63,233 bases of DNA from assembly GCF_000612665.1 (NCBI RefSeq), contig NZ_HG942081.1, positions 1-63,233 of the forward strand, in the 5' to 3' direction. Positions 1-8,828 of the stretch are shown here, piece after piece. Each line of letters starts with the position of its first letter. Positions within the stretch are counted from its first letter, which is position 1. Position numbers and translations under genes: made by a program. A model generated the notes under the pieces. It did not search any database and was not told where the DNA came from. It saw nothing but the letters and a program-made list of their open reading frames with translations. Source of the stretch: Neobacillus dielmonensis. GTDB lineage: Bacteria > Bacillota > Bacilli > Bacillales > Cytobacillaceae.

Positions 1-38
1 TTTCTCGACAATCTGAGGCTTGGGCAACCAAGCCTTTT
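1..38 (+). terminator. Hairpin terminator at left edge
   Basis: An 8-bp stem (AGGCTTGG at 16-23, CCAAGCCT at 28-35) with a GCAA loop is followed by TTTT. It is preceded by the 17-mer TTTCTCGACAATCTGAG, which recurs inverted next to another hairpin at 63059-63075. It probably ends a plus-strand gene left of the window and may also stop the antiporter transcript arriving on the minus strand. Confidence 0.6.
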
Positions 39-45
39 AGTATAT

Positions 46-1467
46 TTAAGTAATAAACAATCCTGCAATGAGATAAAGTACAATGGCGATAAATCCACCA
101 ATCGCAGATATCTTCAACTTAAACCGCGCATAATCAACGAGAGGCAAATCTAGTATCGAGGCTGTTGTGATGGTGGTATCACCCAATGGAGATGCCAAAG
201 CACCGAATGCGCCACCGGCAAAAACCGCCCCAACCGTTAGCGGAATCGACGCACCGGTTGAAACCGCTAAAGAAACTCCCAATGGCATAAACAGTCCCCA
301 TGTTCCCCAGGAGGACCCAATAAAATAGCCAACCACAGAGCCCAATAGGAAAATCGTGGCCGAGGTCAGAAATGCTGGCAAAAACTCCCCTAATGTGGAA
401 CTGATAAAGCTTGAAAAACCAAGATCTTCAGCAGAAAGCGTCAGTGCCCAGATAAGGACCAAAAGACTGATGGCCTCCATCATTTGGTTTCCGCCATCAT
501 AAAAATGGTACAAAATCTCGTTTAGTGGCTGGCGCCTGAAGATGTAAAAAATAAATGCGACAATGAGAGTCACAAAAACAGCTAACAGCATCACGAAGGT
601 GGCGTCTGCGGTCGAAAACGCCTCAAATACTTTTTCAGCACCTCTGGTTTTCCCATCCTTCCATAACAAGTATAAGGATAAACCAAGAAGCAAAAACACA
701 GGAACAATTAAATGCCAAGGCTGCGCTTTGACCAAAGACAATTCTCTCTTAATGCCTACCCGGTGAAATTCATGCTGTTCGTCTTCTAACTGCTTTTCAT
801 CGGTATTAGGGGTTATAAGCTTAGCTCGTTTCCAAAAGGTTTGAATGAGACCAATCAACAGCATAACAATCGCAAAGAAATCGAACAAAATACTGAGCAA
901 AAATATCTGGTAGGGTGACTTCGCTAAATGCAGGCCTTGAGTGCTGGCATCGACCAGAGAGACCATGAACCCAACAAAGGCTGTGGCGACTGGCAGCAGC
1001 ACGATCACGGACTCTGTGGAGATATCCATCGTCAACCCGACTTTTTGTTTTGGCAGATTCATTTTTTTTGCCAGGTTTTTGACGACAGGTCCAATCATCA
1101 TGATTCTGAACATCGGCATCATAAACGTAAAGGGAAGTGTTAGCCAAATTAAACCCAAAAGCCCCCGTTCTGTCTTGACTTTTGTTCCCACCCATTCAGA
1201 AAACCCTTTAATGCCTCCTGAAATGTTCATCATCCCCACAAGGCCGCCAAATAAATACAAAAAAGCAATGATTTTCATATTCGACTCATTTGACAAGGTA
1301 GTAACCACATATGTGACCGACTGATAAATACCACCCAAAAGATTGGCTTTAAAAATCAATGCCCCTGCAAGGAGTCCGATAACCAGTCCTGGTAAAATCG
1401 TTTTTAACCATATCGACATTGAAATCACAATAACAAAGGGTAATAGGGAAAACCAAGTATGTTCCAA
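46..1467 (-). CDS. NhaC-family Na+/H+ antiporter
   Basis: This 473-residue protein is very hydrophobic throughout, with about a dozen predicted membrane segments and a charged cytoplasmic loop near residues 215-245. The C-terminal part contains GSSWGTWGLFMPLG and ASPLGDTTITTAS, typical of the NhaC/MleN antiporter family, which exchanges Na+ (or an organic acid plus Na+) for protons across the plasma membrane. The length is normal for the family. The ATG at 1467 has a strong GGAGGAGA ribosome binding site just upstream. The gene stands alone, divergent from the cysteine desulfurase. The substrate cannot be decided from sequence: an organic-acid antiporter of MleN type is an alternative. Confidence 0.85.
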   Translation of the reverse strand: MEHTWFSLLPFVIVISMSIWLKTILPGLVIGLLAGALIFKANLLGGIYQSVTYVVTTLSNESNMKIIAFLYLFGGLVGMMNISGGIKGFSEWVGTKVKTERGLLGLIWLTLPFTFMMPMFRIMMIGPVVKNLAKKMNLPKQKVGLTMDISTESVIVLLPVATAFVGFMVSLVDASTQGLHLAKSPYQIFLLSILFDFFAIVMLLIGLIQTFWKRAKLITPNTDEKQLEDEQHEFHRVGIKRELSLVKAQPWHLIVPVFLLLGLSLYLLWKDGKTRGAEKVFEAFSTADATFVMLLAVFVTLIVAFIFYIFRRQPLNEILYHFYDGGNQMMEAISLLVLIWALTLSAEDLGFSSFISSTLGEFLPAFLTSATIFLLGSVVGYFIGSSWGTWGLFMPLGVSLAVSTGASIPLTVGAVFAGGAFGALASPLGDTTITTASILDLPLVDYARFKLKISAIGGFIAIVLYLIAGLFIT

Positions 1468-1672
1468 AACTTCTCCTCCAAAAAATAACTATACGATATC
1501 ATTTAGCATACCCAGAGGCGGGAGTGGATTATTTGCATAAATGGAAGAAAAAGCTATTGTGGGAAATTTAAGAGCCAATCGTGGCAGTATTGAGTTTTTT
1601 ATTATTGTGAATAAGAGTATAGTAGAATAAAAGAAATGTTAACGTCATCATGCTTAGAAAGGAAGAACAAAA

Positions 1673-2788
1673 TTGACAAAGATATATTTTGACTACAATG
1701 CCAGTACTCCATTGGCGCCTGAAGTAATTGATGCGATGATGCCGCTTTTACATGATTTTTATGGCAATCCATCTGCCTTGCATTGGTCAGGGAAACCTGT
1801 GAAAGAATTATTGCAAACTGCAAGAGGGCAGGTTGCCAAGTTAATAGGCTGTTCCCCGCGTGAAGTAATTTTTACAAGCGGTGGCAGTGAAGCTAATAAC
1901 TTGGCGTTAAAAGGCTTTTATTTTAAAAATCGTCATAAAGGCACCCATATTATTACCTCAAAAATTGAGCATCCTGCCATTTTAAATCCACTTAGGTTCC
2001 TTGAACAGTTGGGAGCAAAAGTTACATACGTTGGGGTGGACGATTATGGCCGTGTCTCTCCTGAGGAAATTGAACAGGCGATTACAAAGGAAACCATCCT
2101 AATTACCATTATGCACTCAAACAATGAGGTTGGGACGCTTCAGCCCATCCACGAAATTGGCAGAATAGCAAAACAGCGCGGGGTTGCGTTTCATACGGAC
2201 GGATCGCAATCGGTGGGCAAAGTTCCGATTGATGTGAACGAGTTTGAGGTCGACATGCTGACGATTGCCGGCCACAAACTATATGCGCCAAAAGGGATTG
2301 GAGCGTTGTACCTGCGCAACGGAATGGAAGTGGAACCATTAATACATGGGGCAGGGCATGAATTCGGAATCCGTGCCGGAACGGAAAACACCCTGTTGGC
2401 AGTTGGTCTTGGTAAGGCCTGTGAAATCGCGGGAGTTCAATTGGAAAATCACAACATAAAAGAGTTACGGGATTATTTTTGGAAGAAACTAAAAGAACAA
2501 TTTGATGAACAGGTTTTGTTAAATGGGCACCCTGAGGAACGGTTACCGAATACGTTAAATGTGAGTTTTGTTAATCGTATTGGACAGGATATTCTGGATA
2601 GGATGCCCAGTTTAGCTGCCTCAACTGGTTCTGCTTGCCATGCCGGAAATATTGAATTATCGCCAGTATTAAAGGAAATGGGAGTGCCGGAGACTGTTGG
2701 GATGGGAGCGATCCGGTTTAGCTTAGGAAGGAAAACGACAAAAGCAGAGATTGACCAAGTGCTGTCATGGTTACTGGAATTTATATAA
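1673..2788 (+). CDS. NifS/IscS-like cysteine desulfurase
   Basis: This class V PLP-dependent aminotransferase-fold enzyme of 371 residues would release sulfur from L-cysteine to make alanine and an enzyme persulfide. The PLP lysine is K202 in IAGHKLYAPKG, and the persulfide cysteine is C322 in TGSACHAG. The early motif FDYNASTPLAPEV and TSGGSEANNLA near residue 65 are typical of the family. The start is TTG at 1673 behind GGAAGAACAA. No IscU, ThiI or MnmA gene adjoins it, so the sulfur acceptor is unknown. A strong terminator follows, so it is probably monocistronic. Confidence 0.9.
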   Translation: MTKIYFDYNASTPLAPEVIDAMMPLLHDFYGNPSALHWSGKPVKELLQTARGQVAKLIGCSPREVIFTSGGSEANNLALKGFYFKNRHKGTHIITSKIEHPAILNPLRFLEQLGAKVTYVGVDDYGRVSPEEIEQAITKETILITIMHSNNEVGTLQPIHEIGRIAKQRGVAFHTDGSQSVGKVPIDVNEFEVDMLTIAGHKLYAPKGIGALYLRNGMEVEPLIHGAGHEFGIRAGTENTLLAVGLGKACEIAGVQLENHNIKELRDYFWKKLKEQFDEQVLLNGHPEERLPNTLNVSFVNRIGQDILDRMPSLAASTGSACHAGNIELSPVLKEMGVPETVGMGAIRFSLGRKTTKAEIDQVLSWLLEFI

Positions 2789-2806
2789 CTTCTATTTAAA
2801 AATGCC

Positions 2807-2838
2807 AAAAGCCAAGGGAACCCCTTGGCTTTTTGAAC
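2807..2838 (+). terminator. Rho-independent terminator after cysteine desulfurase
   Basis: A perfect 12-bp stem (AAAAGCCAAGGG at 2807-2818, CCCTTGGCTTTT at 2823-2834) with a 4-nt loop ends in five T residues. Confidence 0.9.
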
Positions 2839-2858
2839 GCGGATTTTTTTAAAAAAGA

Positions 2859-2896
2859 TGTAATATATATTTTAAAAATGTCAAATATATATTACA
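2859..2896. promoter_or_regulatory. 14-bp inverted repeat, probable operator of the XRE regulator
   Basis: TGTAATATATATTT at 2859-2872 is matched perfectly by AAATATATATTACA at 2883-2896, with a 10-nt spacer. It lies 22 bp before the start of the XRE regulator. Such dyads upstream of small XRE genes are often autoregulatory operators; that role is inferred. Confidence 0.55.
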
Positions 2897-2918
2897 ATGA
2901 AAGTATAGAGAAAGAAAA

Positions 2919-3152
2919 GTGGTGAAGCCTGTGAAAGAGGCTGCTGTAAGAAATAAAGTAAAAATTGCCCGGATTGAAAAAGGGAATCTGACGCAAGGCG
3001 ATCTTGCCAAACTAGTTGGTGTGACCCGGCAGACAATGAATCTAATTGAAGCACAAAAATACAATCCCACTATCCGCGTTTGTTTACTAATTAGTAAACA
3101 TTTGGACTGTCGGTTAGACGAACTGTTTTGGATAGAAGAGGAAGAACTTTGA
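2919..3152 (+). CDS. Small XRE-family transcriptional regulator
   Basis: The protein has 77 residues. It is almost entirely one helix-turn-helix domain, with NLTQGDLAKLVGVTRQTMNLIEAQKYNPT at about residues 24-52 and the family ending CRLDELFWIEEEEL. This is the short YgzD/HTH_3 type often paired with small membrane proteins, as here: two follow at once. The start may be GTG 2919 or GTG 2931; neither ribosome binding site is decisive. It probably represses its own operon through the inverted repeat at 2859-2896. Confidence 0.85.
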   Translation: MVKPVKEAAVRNKVKIARIEKGNLTQGDLAKLVGVTRQTMNLIEAQKYNPTIRVCLLISKHLDCRLDELFWIEEEEL

Positions 3153-3169
3153 AAGGAGATGACCAAATT

Positions 3170-3541
3170 ATGCAAGTAAACTTTTTGACGATTATCATTA
3201 GTATGATCGTGAGTTTCGCCATTTTAAGCCTGTTGACAAGTCAAAATGAATGGGGAATATTAGCAGGACTTGCCGTTGGTGTCAGTGGTTTTAAATGGCT
3301 TCGAATAAAAAAGCAGGAAACTGACGACGAAATTGAATATGACGAAAGAGTCAATCTGAATATCAAACAATACTCGTTCCAAACTTTCTCCATCGCTAAT
3401 TTACTTCTTTTAGTGTACCTGTTAATCTCACAACAAGTTTTCAAGATACATTCTATTAATGCAAACTACCTAATCATTTATCTTTCCATCACCTTTATTG
3501 CAGCATTTTATATCGTTCCTTTAATAGCAAAAAGAAGATAA
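3170..3541 (+). CDS. Small membrane protein of an XRE-linked operon
   Basis: With the ATG at 3170, preceded by GAAAGGAGA, the protein has 123 residues. It shows two hydrophobic hairpins (about residues 3-40 and 70-118) around a polar segment with the acidic stretch TDDEIEYDERVN, a pattern seen in DUF2178-type membrane proteins that accompany XRE regulators. It starts 17 bp after the regulator stop and runs directly into the next small membrane gene, so the three form an operon. The biochemical role is not known to me. Confidence 0.7.
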   Translation: MQVNFLTIIISMIVSFAILSLLTSQNEWGILAGLAVGVSGFKWLRIKKQETDDEIEYDERVNLNIKQYSFQTFSIANLLLLVYLLISQQVFKIHSINANYLIIYLSITFIAAFYIVPLIAKRR

Positions 3542-3563
3542 CCTAGAAAGGGAGGAATCAAAC

Positions 3564-3845
3564 ATGAGTCAGGCGCCATTCTTAGTATTCGGCATTATTT
3601 TTTTAGTGTTAGCCTACTTTGTAGGGGTGAAAAAACAAACTTGGTTATTATCAGGGTTTAACCAAAGAAGGGTAAAAGATCAGGATAAGCTATCAAAACT
3701 AGTAGGTTCCTATAACGCCATCATCGGTGTTGCGATGTTAATCGCTTCTTTTATCGACCATCCCGATATGCAAATATTGTTTCCGATTGTGATTGTTGGC
3801 TACGTCATTTTGCTTGGGTATGTAAATATTAAAATGGTCGATTAA
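3564..3845 (+). CDS. DUF3784-like small membrane protein
   Basis: This 93-residue protein has an N-terminal membrane segment (residues 5-21), the conserved patch LLSGFNQRRVKDQDK, and two more hydrophobic segments. That order matches the DUF3784 family of small Firmicutes membrane proteins. An AAAGGGAGG ribosome binding site precedes the ATG. It is the third gene of the operon begun by the XRE regulator. Function is unknown. Confidence 0.75.
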   Translation: MSQAPFLVFGIIFLVLAYFVGVKKQTWLLSGFNQRRVKDQDKLSKLVGSYNAIIGVAMLIASFIDHPDMQILFPIVIVGYVILLGYVNIKMVD

Positions 3846-3883
3846 CGGTGGAATTACTGATTTCATTAAAAGGGGAAATGCTG

Positions 3884-4801
3884 ATGGATGGTATGTTTGA
3901 GAATGCAGAATTTGTTTGGGCTAAAGAAACGGTACTAAAGAATTTCCCTAACTTACAAATTGAGCAGATCAGTAAACTTGGAGAAGGGTGGATGAGTCGG
4001 GCATACCTGATTAATAATAAGTTGGTGTTTCGATTTCCAAAGGGAAAAAGTGGAGCCGATGATACTGAAAAAGAGATAAAAGTGCTGCCGCTATTAAAAA
4101 AATATATTACCTTAAGCATACCGGAACTTATATATGTGGGAACACAAGATAACGGGTACCCTTTTGTCGGCTACAAAATATTGCCTGGCGAACCAATGGA
4201 TGAACAACTTTTCGATTCATTAGCAGCAGAAACAAATAATATCTTAGCTATTCAAATTGCTGAGTTTATCAATCAAATCAGATCATTTCATGTTGATTTG
4301 CTAAAAGGGCTTAAAGTACGAGAAGATGACTTTTATCAGGAGTATCTCAATCTATTTAAAGAGGTGCAGCATAAGGCTTTTCCTATAGTGAATAAACAAA
4401 TACAGAATTATTTAACCTTCCGATTTACTTCATATTTAGAAAATAAACATCATTTCTTCTATACACCAAAGCTTCTTCATTCGGATCTATCATTGGACCA
4501 CCTATTATTTGACAAAAACAGGCAAGAGTTAACTGGTATTATCGATTTTGGTGATATGCGAATCGGTGACCCGGATTATGAATATGTTTATTTGCTGGAA
4601 GAGTGCGGCGAAGAATTTACTAAAAAAGTGATGGAAAACAGGCAGGAGGAAAACTGTCTAATAAAGATAGAAAAGGTATCGTTTTTTCTTACTGCTGATA
4701 ATGTAAGACTGTTGCTAGAAGGTATTAAAAGGAACAGCAGCGAAATGGTAGATGAGTCAATGGAAGCTATACAGAACGAAATGAATAACCACCAGTTTTA
4801 A
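3884..4801 (+). CDS. Aminoglycoside phosphotransferase-fold kinase
   Basis: This protein of about 305 residues carries the APH/choline kinase catalytic pattern. The catalytic loop is HSDLSLDHLLFD and the metal-binding segment is IIDFGDMRIGDPDYE. The N-lobe contains GWMSRAYLINNKLVFRFPK. Enzymes of this fold phosphorylate small molecules with ATP or GTP; resistance enzymes are only one subgroup, so an antibiotic substrate should not be assumed. ATG 3884 fits the AGGGGA ribosome binding site better than the in-frame GTG at 3848. It starts shortly after the DUF3784 gene and may be read with it. Confidence 0.8.
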   Translation: MDGMFENAEFVWAKETVLKNFPNLQIEQISKLGEGWMSRAYLINNKLVFRFPKGKSGADDTEKEIKVLPLLKKYITLSIPELIYVGTQDNGYPFVGYKILPGEPMDEQLFDSLAAETNNILAIQIAEFINQIRSFHVDLLKGLKVREDDFYQEYLNLFKEVQHKAFPIVNKQIQNYLTFRFTSYLENKHHFFYTPKLLHSDLSLDHLLFDKNRQELTGIIDFGDMRIGDPDYEYVYLLEECGEEFTKKVMENRQEENCLIKIEKVSFFLTADNVRLLLEGIKRNSSEMVDESMEAIQNEMNNHQF

Positions 4802-4861
4802 ACATGATGATATATGCTAAGAGTTTCCCTTTGTTATCTTTTCCAAAGTATTACAGTCCGA

Positions 4862-4890
4862 TTGAGATAGTTTGAAAAATGTACTATACT
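4862..4890 (+). promoter_or_regulatory. Sigma-A-like promoter of the helicase gene
   Basis: TTGAGA at 4862-4867 and TATACT at 4885-4890 are separated by exactly 17 nt, and the helicase ATG lies 33 bp downstream of the -10 element. Confidence 0.6.
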
Positions 4891-4922
4891 TCAAATGGTA
4901 ATATTTTTGAGGGAGAACAGGT

Positions 4923-7082
4923 ATGTTTCGAAAAGAAAAATTTTTTGATAGAAAGAAAAAAGAATTAGGGGTTTCCTTAAACGAAGTTCAGAAGAAGGCT
5001 GTTCTCCATACAGAAGGACCATTATTGCTGCTTGCCTCGCCTGGTTCAGGGAAAACGACGACCACAATCATGAGGATCGGTTACCTGATTGAAGAAAAGG
5101 GAGTACATCCCACCAGAATAAAGGCGGTTACCTTTAGTAAAGCGGCAGCTAACGATATGCGCCAGCGGTTTCAGCGGTTTTTTCCTGAATACACAGACCA
5201 GTCAGTAGACTTTTCGACAATCCACAGCCTAGCTTTTGAGGTGGTTCGTGAATATTTCTATAAAAATAGAGTTAGCTATCAAATAATTGAAGGCAATAAA
5301 GAAGCCCCAATCCAAAAAACAGCTTTAATTAAGCAGCTGTTTAATCGGTTTACAAATGAAATCATGTCGGAAGATCAACTTGAAGAACTGACTACTTTTA
5401 TTAGTTTTATTAAAAACAAGATGGTCCCCCGCAAGGATTGGGAGACGGTGAACTGTGGTGTCCCGTCAGCGCTCCAGATTTTTCAGGAGTATGAGAACTA
5501 TAAAAAGTCAGCCATGGGCAAGCTTTTGTTGGATTTCGATGATATGCTGACCATCGCCAATGATGTGTTTCATAAAGACGCTTCTCTGCTTCGGAAGTAC
5601 CAGCAACGGTATGATTACGTTTTGACCGATGAAAGCCAGGACACCTCAATGGTGCAGCATTCCATTATTGAGAAATTGGTGAAGCCCCACCGTAATTTGT
5701 ACGTGGTGGCGGATGATGACCAGTCAATCTATACCTGGAGGGCAGCGGAGCCCCAATATTTACTTGATTTTAAACAGGTTTATCCCGATGCCGCTATATT
5801 AATGATGGAACAAAATTACCGCTCTTCTAAAGAAATTGTGGATACGGCTAATCAATTTATCAAGCAAAATAAACATCGTTATATTAAAAATATGTTTACT
5901 GAAAATCCGTCGCATCAGCCGATTATGATTGCAAATTTGGATGACTTTGCTCAGCAGGCTTCCTATTTGGTGGGAAAAATAGCTGGGCTCGACCACTATA
6001 AAGATGCGGCGGTCTTGTTTCGGAATAATTCATCATCTATCTTGTTGGTGAATGAGTTTGAACGTGCAGGCATTCCTTTTTATATAAAAGACCACGATAA
6101 TCGGTTTTTTTCCCACTGGGTGGTTAAGGATATCTTAAACTTTATGCGTCTCAGCTATAGTGACAAGCGAGTCGATATTTTCGAGCAAATCTACAAGAAG
6201 CTGCCGATTTTTATTACAAAAGAAAAGATGGCGGAACTGAAGCAATATCCTCACAATGTTTCGGTTTTTGATCATCTATTAAAAATCATGGATCCGAAAC
6301 GCGCAGAGCAAATCACGGAGTGCAGATTGGCTTTCGTGATGATGAAAGGAAAGCGGCCATTTGAAGTGATGAAGATTATCCGCGGAGTGCTCGGTTATGA
6401 AAAGACACTCGAAAAGATTGCCAAGAATCTTAAGTTTAATAAAGATTACTTGCTGGGAATTCTTCATACATTGGAGCAAATAGCGGAACCTCTTAAAACG
6501 ATGGAGGAATTTGCTGCCCGTTTGGAACATTTAAGAAAAGTAATCCATTCATCGAAGTTCAAGAAAAATGATAACGTAGTGACTCTTTCCACTTTTCATA
6601 GTTCAAAGGGTTTAGAGTTCAAAAATGTTTACATGATTGACCTCATTCAAGGGGTCATTCCGACCGATGATGATTTGGAAGATACAGATTTATTAGAGGA
6701 AGCCGTCCGGTTATTTTACGTAGGGATGACCCGGGCAAAATCAAACCTTGAGTTGATTACCTATAAAAAACAGTTTGGCAAGAGTGTCAGACCTTCCCAA
6801 TTTGTCCTAGATGTGAAGAAAATAATTACCCCCTCAGTTAAAATTCATAGAAGGGAACCCTTGAAGCGGAACCAAGCGGGCAATCCAATTATCCCCGCAA
6901 ATCCTCATGCGGTAAAAAGTCCTGAAGCCTTAAAAGAGGACATCACAGTAAAACACCGCGTGTTTGGAACAGGCACCATCGTTCAACTAGACCAAGAACA
7001 CATCGAAATTCAGTTTCAAAGAGGCATCAAAAAACTCTCCATCAAAACATGCTTAGAAATGGGCTTGCTGGAAATAGTTTAA
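4923..7082 (+). CDS. UvrD/PcrA-like superfamily 1 DNA helicase (YjcD-like)
   Basis: This 719-residue protein has the full set of SF1A helicase motifs: Walker A ASPGSGKTTTT near residue 38, TFSKAAANDMRQR (motif Ia), the DESQD motif II near residue 238, DDDQSIYTWR (motif III), QNYRSS (motif IV), TFHSSKGLEFKNVY (motif V) and RLFYVGMTRAKSNLE (motif VI). The last 45 residues resemble the PcrA C-terminal domain (VFGTGTIVQL). It would unwind DNA 3' to 5' in repair or recombination. The overall form suits the B. subtilis YjcD type rather than the essential PcrA, which normally sits beside ligA. A variable palindrome follows the stop codon at once. Confidence 0.88.
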   Translation: MFRKEKFFDRKKKELGVSLNEVQKKAVLHTEGPLLLLASPGSGKTTTTIMRIGYLIEEKGVHPTRIKAVTFSKAAANDMRQRFQRFFPEYTDQSVDFSTIHSLAFEVVREYFYKNRVSYQIIEGNKEAPIQKTALIKQLFNRFTNEIMSEDQLEELTTFISFIKNKMVPRKDWETVNCGVPSALQIFQEYENYKKSAMGKLLLDFDDMLTIANDVFHKDASLLRKYQQRYDYVLTDESQDTSMVQHSIIEKLVKPHRNLYVVADDDQSIYTWRAAEPQYLLDFKQVYPDAAILMMEQNYRSSKEIVDTANQFIKQNKHRYIKNMFTENPSHQPIMIANLDDFAQQASYLVGKIAGLDHYKDAAVLFRNNSSSILLVNEFERAGIPFYIKDHDNRFFSHWVVKDILNFMRLSYSDKRVDIFEQIYKKLPIFITKEKMAELKQYPHNVSVFDHLLKIMDPKRAEQITECRLAFVMMKGKRPFEVMKIIRGVLGYEKTLEKIAKNLKFNKDYLLGILHTLEQIAEPLKTMEEFAARLEHLRKVIHSSKFKKNDNVVTLSTFHSSKGLEFKNVYMIDLIQGVIPTDDDLEDTDLLEEAVRLFYVGMTRAKSNLELITYKKQFGKSVRPSQFVLDVKKIITPSVKIHRREPLKRNQAGNPIIPANPHAVKSPEALKEDITVKHRVFGTGTIVQLDQEHIEIQFQRGIKKLSIKTCLEMGLLEIV

Positions 7083-7084
7083 CG

Positions 7085-7123
7085 CAGTAAAGCGCTGGGG
7101 GACAGTCCCCCAGTGCTTTACTG
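7085..7123. repeat. Dispersed GGGGGAC palindrome, copy 1
   Basis: A 39-nt inverted repeat centred on 7104 has the core GGGGGACAGTCCCCC. The outer arms read CAGTAAAGCGCT and AGTGCTTTACTG and pair with a single G-T. It starts 3 bp after the helicase stop. The core recurs at 8737, 9883 and 20701 with different but still self-complementary outer arms. Confidence 0.85.
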
Positions 7124-7179
7124 TTATAAAGGGATGTGTAATAATATGGTAAATTATGTTGAAAACTTCGGGGGCGAAG

Positions 7180-8061
7180 ATGGGCAAGCATACAATCTAT
7201 AAAAGTGAGGCAGGAAAGAAACAGATTCTACAACACTATGAAGATTACTTGAAAACCTTTCCTTTCGTAGTGGAAAGAGATTATGTGGATACCAGTTTTG
7301 GCAGGACACATATACTGGTTGCAGGTCCCAGACAGGGGAAGCCATTATTTGTCTTTCAAGGCGGGAACTGCATTAATCCAATGACATTATCATGGTTTGC
7401 TCCACTTGTTGAGAATTATCGGATTTACGCTCCGGATACCATTGGGCATCCTGGGTATAGTGATGAGAATCGGATGTCAGGCAAAGATTGCAGTTTTGCT
7501 CAATGGATAAAGGAATTAATGGATTTCTACAATATAGAAAGGTGTGCTTTTATCGGCCCTTCCTTTGGTGGTGGCATTATTCTAAGGTTAGCAGACTTCA
7601 TGCCAGATATAATAGACTGTGCTGTGTTGGTGTCCCCAGCCGGAATAAAATTGGGCTCCAAACTTGATATGATTAGGAAGATACTAATTCCAATGATTAT
7701 CTATCAAACTACCTCATCGAAAGAATATCTTCATAGGGTCACTAATCATATGGCTGCGGGCAATATGAAGGAGAACGATGTACAGATTATTGGAGATATA
7801 TTTAAAAATGTAAAGCTTGAATCAGAAATGCCGAAATTAACGGAAAAAAGTGAACTCGTAAATTATCGGTCACCAACCTTAATCATCGCAGGCAGTAAAG
7901 ATATATTCTTTCCGGAAAAGAGATTAAAGAGTGCAGCACAGGCAATTATACCTAATTTAGTAGGTTTTAAATCTCTTGATATGGGACACTTTCCTTCCAC
8001 AGACCACTTGATCAAAATTAGTAGTGATATAAGGAAATTCCTGTCAGTACACTATAAATAA
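7180..8061 (+). CDS. Alpha/beta-fold hydrolase
   Basis: This protein of about 293 residues has the alpha/beta-hydrolase layout: a nucleophile elbow GPSFGGG, an acidic member near SKDIFF, and a late histidine in DMGHFPSTDH. It could be an esterase, lipase or C-C hydrolase; nothing fixes the substrate. The ATG at 7180 (MGKHTIYKSE) sits behind GGGGGCG and is preferred to the ATG at 7156. It lies between the helicase and a methyltransferase whose start is 43 bp downstream, so the last two may be co-transcribed. Confidence 0.8.
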   Translation: MGKHTIYKSEAGKKQILQHYEDYLKTFPFVVERDYVDTSFGRTHILVAGPRQGKPLFVFQGGNCINPMTLSWFAPLVENYRIYAPDTIGHPGYSDENRMSGKDCSFAQWIKELMDFYNIERCAFIGPSFGGGIILRLADFMPDIIDCAVLVSPAGIKLGSKLDMIRKILIPMIIYQTTSSKEYLHRVTNHMAAGNMKENDVQIIGDIFKNVKLESEMPKLTEKSELVNYRSPTLIIAGSKDIFFPEKRLKSAAQAIIPNLVGFKSLDMGHFPSTDHLIKISSDIRKFLSVHYK

Positions 8062-8104
8062 ACTGGGTATTTTTAATGTAGGTGGAAGGAGGTCGGGAAA
8101 AAGG

Positions 8105-8710
8105 GTGGATAAAAGCAAACAGGCAAAACTTTTCGATAAGCAAGCATCCTTATATGAAAGACGGAGAAAAGACCAAAGTGATAAGCAGTGGCGCCAGCGG
8201 CTATTGGGTGATGCAAAAGGAAATGTGTTAGAACTGGCTGTGGGCGCAGGAGCCAATTTTTCTTTCTACCGAACCGGGGTTAATGTGACAGCAGTGGACA
8301 TAAGCGAAAAAATGATAGAAAAAGCCCGGTTTGCCGCTGTAAGCCAAGACATAGAAGCTCATTTTATTTGTGGAGATATTGAAGAACTGGACTTTCCGGA
8401 GAGTTTGTTTGATACCGTTGTTTCCACCTTATCCCTTTGCAGCTATGAAGACCCATTAATGGTGCTTCGAAAAATCAACCACTGGTGCAAACAAGATGGG
8501 CAAATCCTCCTCATGGAGCATGGAATCAGCAGCAATCCAATTGTCTCAAGCATACAAAAAACAATAGACCCGCTATTTTACCGCTATAGCGGCTGCCACC
8601 AAACTAGAAACATCATCAAACTCGTACAACAAGCCGGTTTAAACATAGAGCAACTAGAAAGCCATTGGATCAACATGGTCCATCTCATCTGGACCCGACC
8701 CAACAAATAA
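8105..8710 (+). CDS. Class I SAM-dependent methyltransferase
   Basis: In this 201-residue protein motif I is VLELAVGAGANFSFY (the usual GxGxG is altered to VGAGAN), followed by VTAVDISEKMIEKA, DIEELDFPESLFDTVVSTLSLCS and the LLMEHG strand. This is the UbiE/Methyltransf_11 pattern used on small molecules, lipids or quinones. GTG 8105 follows a strong GGAAGGAGGT site. It may be co-transcribed with the hydrolase. The substrate is unknown. Confidence 0.85.
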   Translation: MDKSKQAKLFDKQASLYERRRKDQSDKQWRQRLLGDAKGNVLELAVGAGANFSFYRTGVNVTAVDISEKMIEKARFAAVSQDIEAHFICGDIEELDFPESLFDTVVSTLSLCSYEDPLMVLRKINHWCKQDGQILLMEHGISSNPIVSSIQKTIDPLFYRYSGCHQTRNIIKLVQQAGLNIEQLESHWINMVHLIWTRPNK

Positions 8711-8717
8711 TTCACCA

Positions 8718-8756
8718 TATTAACGCGCTGGGGGACAGGCCCCCAGCGCGTTAATA
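8718..8756. repeat. Dispersed GGGGGAC palindrome, copy 2
   Basis: A 39-nt inverted repeat centred on 8737 has outer arms TATTAACGCGCT and AGCGCGTTAATA that pair perfectly. The inner core is GGGGGACAGGCCCCC, with one A/G mismatch beside the centre. It follows the methyltransferase stop by 7 bp. Confidence 0.85.
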
Positions 8757-8783
8757 CTTTAAAGTTGTGGGGGACTGTCCCGA
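8757..8783. repeat. Partial GGGGGAC palindrome adjoining copy 2
   Basis: Directly after copy 2 there is a second core, GGGGGACTGTCCC, preceded by ACTTTAAAGT, but the right outer arm is missing. It looks like a decayed tandem copy. Confidence 0.6.
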
Positions 8784-8828
8784 TATATTAAGATTAGACT
8801 GTTAAATAATTTTGATGGAGGCCTTGTG

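Noticed and set aside
941..1324. 127-residue plus-strand frame inside the antiporter gene
   Set aside because: It is a shadow of the antiporter, whose membrane segments and motifs are clear.
3884..4801. Calling the APH-fold protein an antibiotic-resistance gene
   Set aside because: Only the general kinase motifs are visible; many members of this fold act on metabolites.
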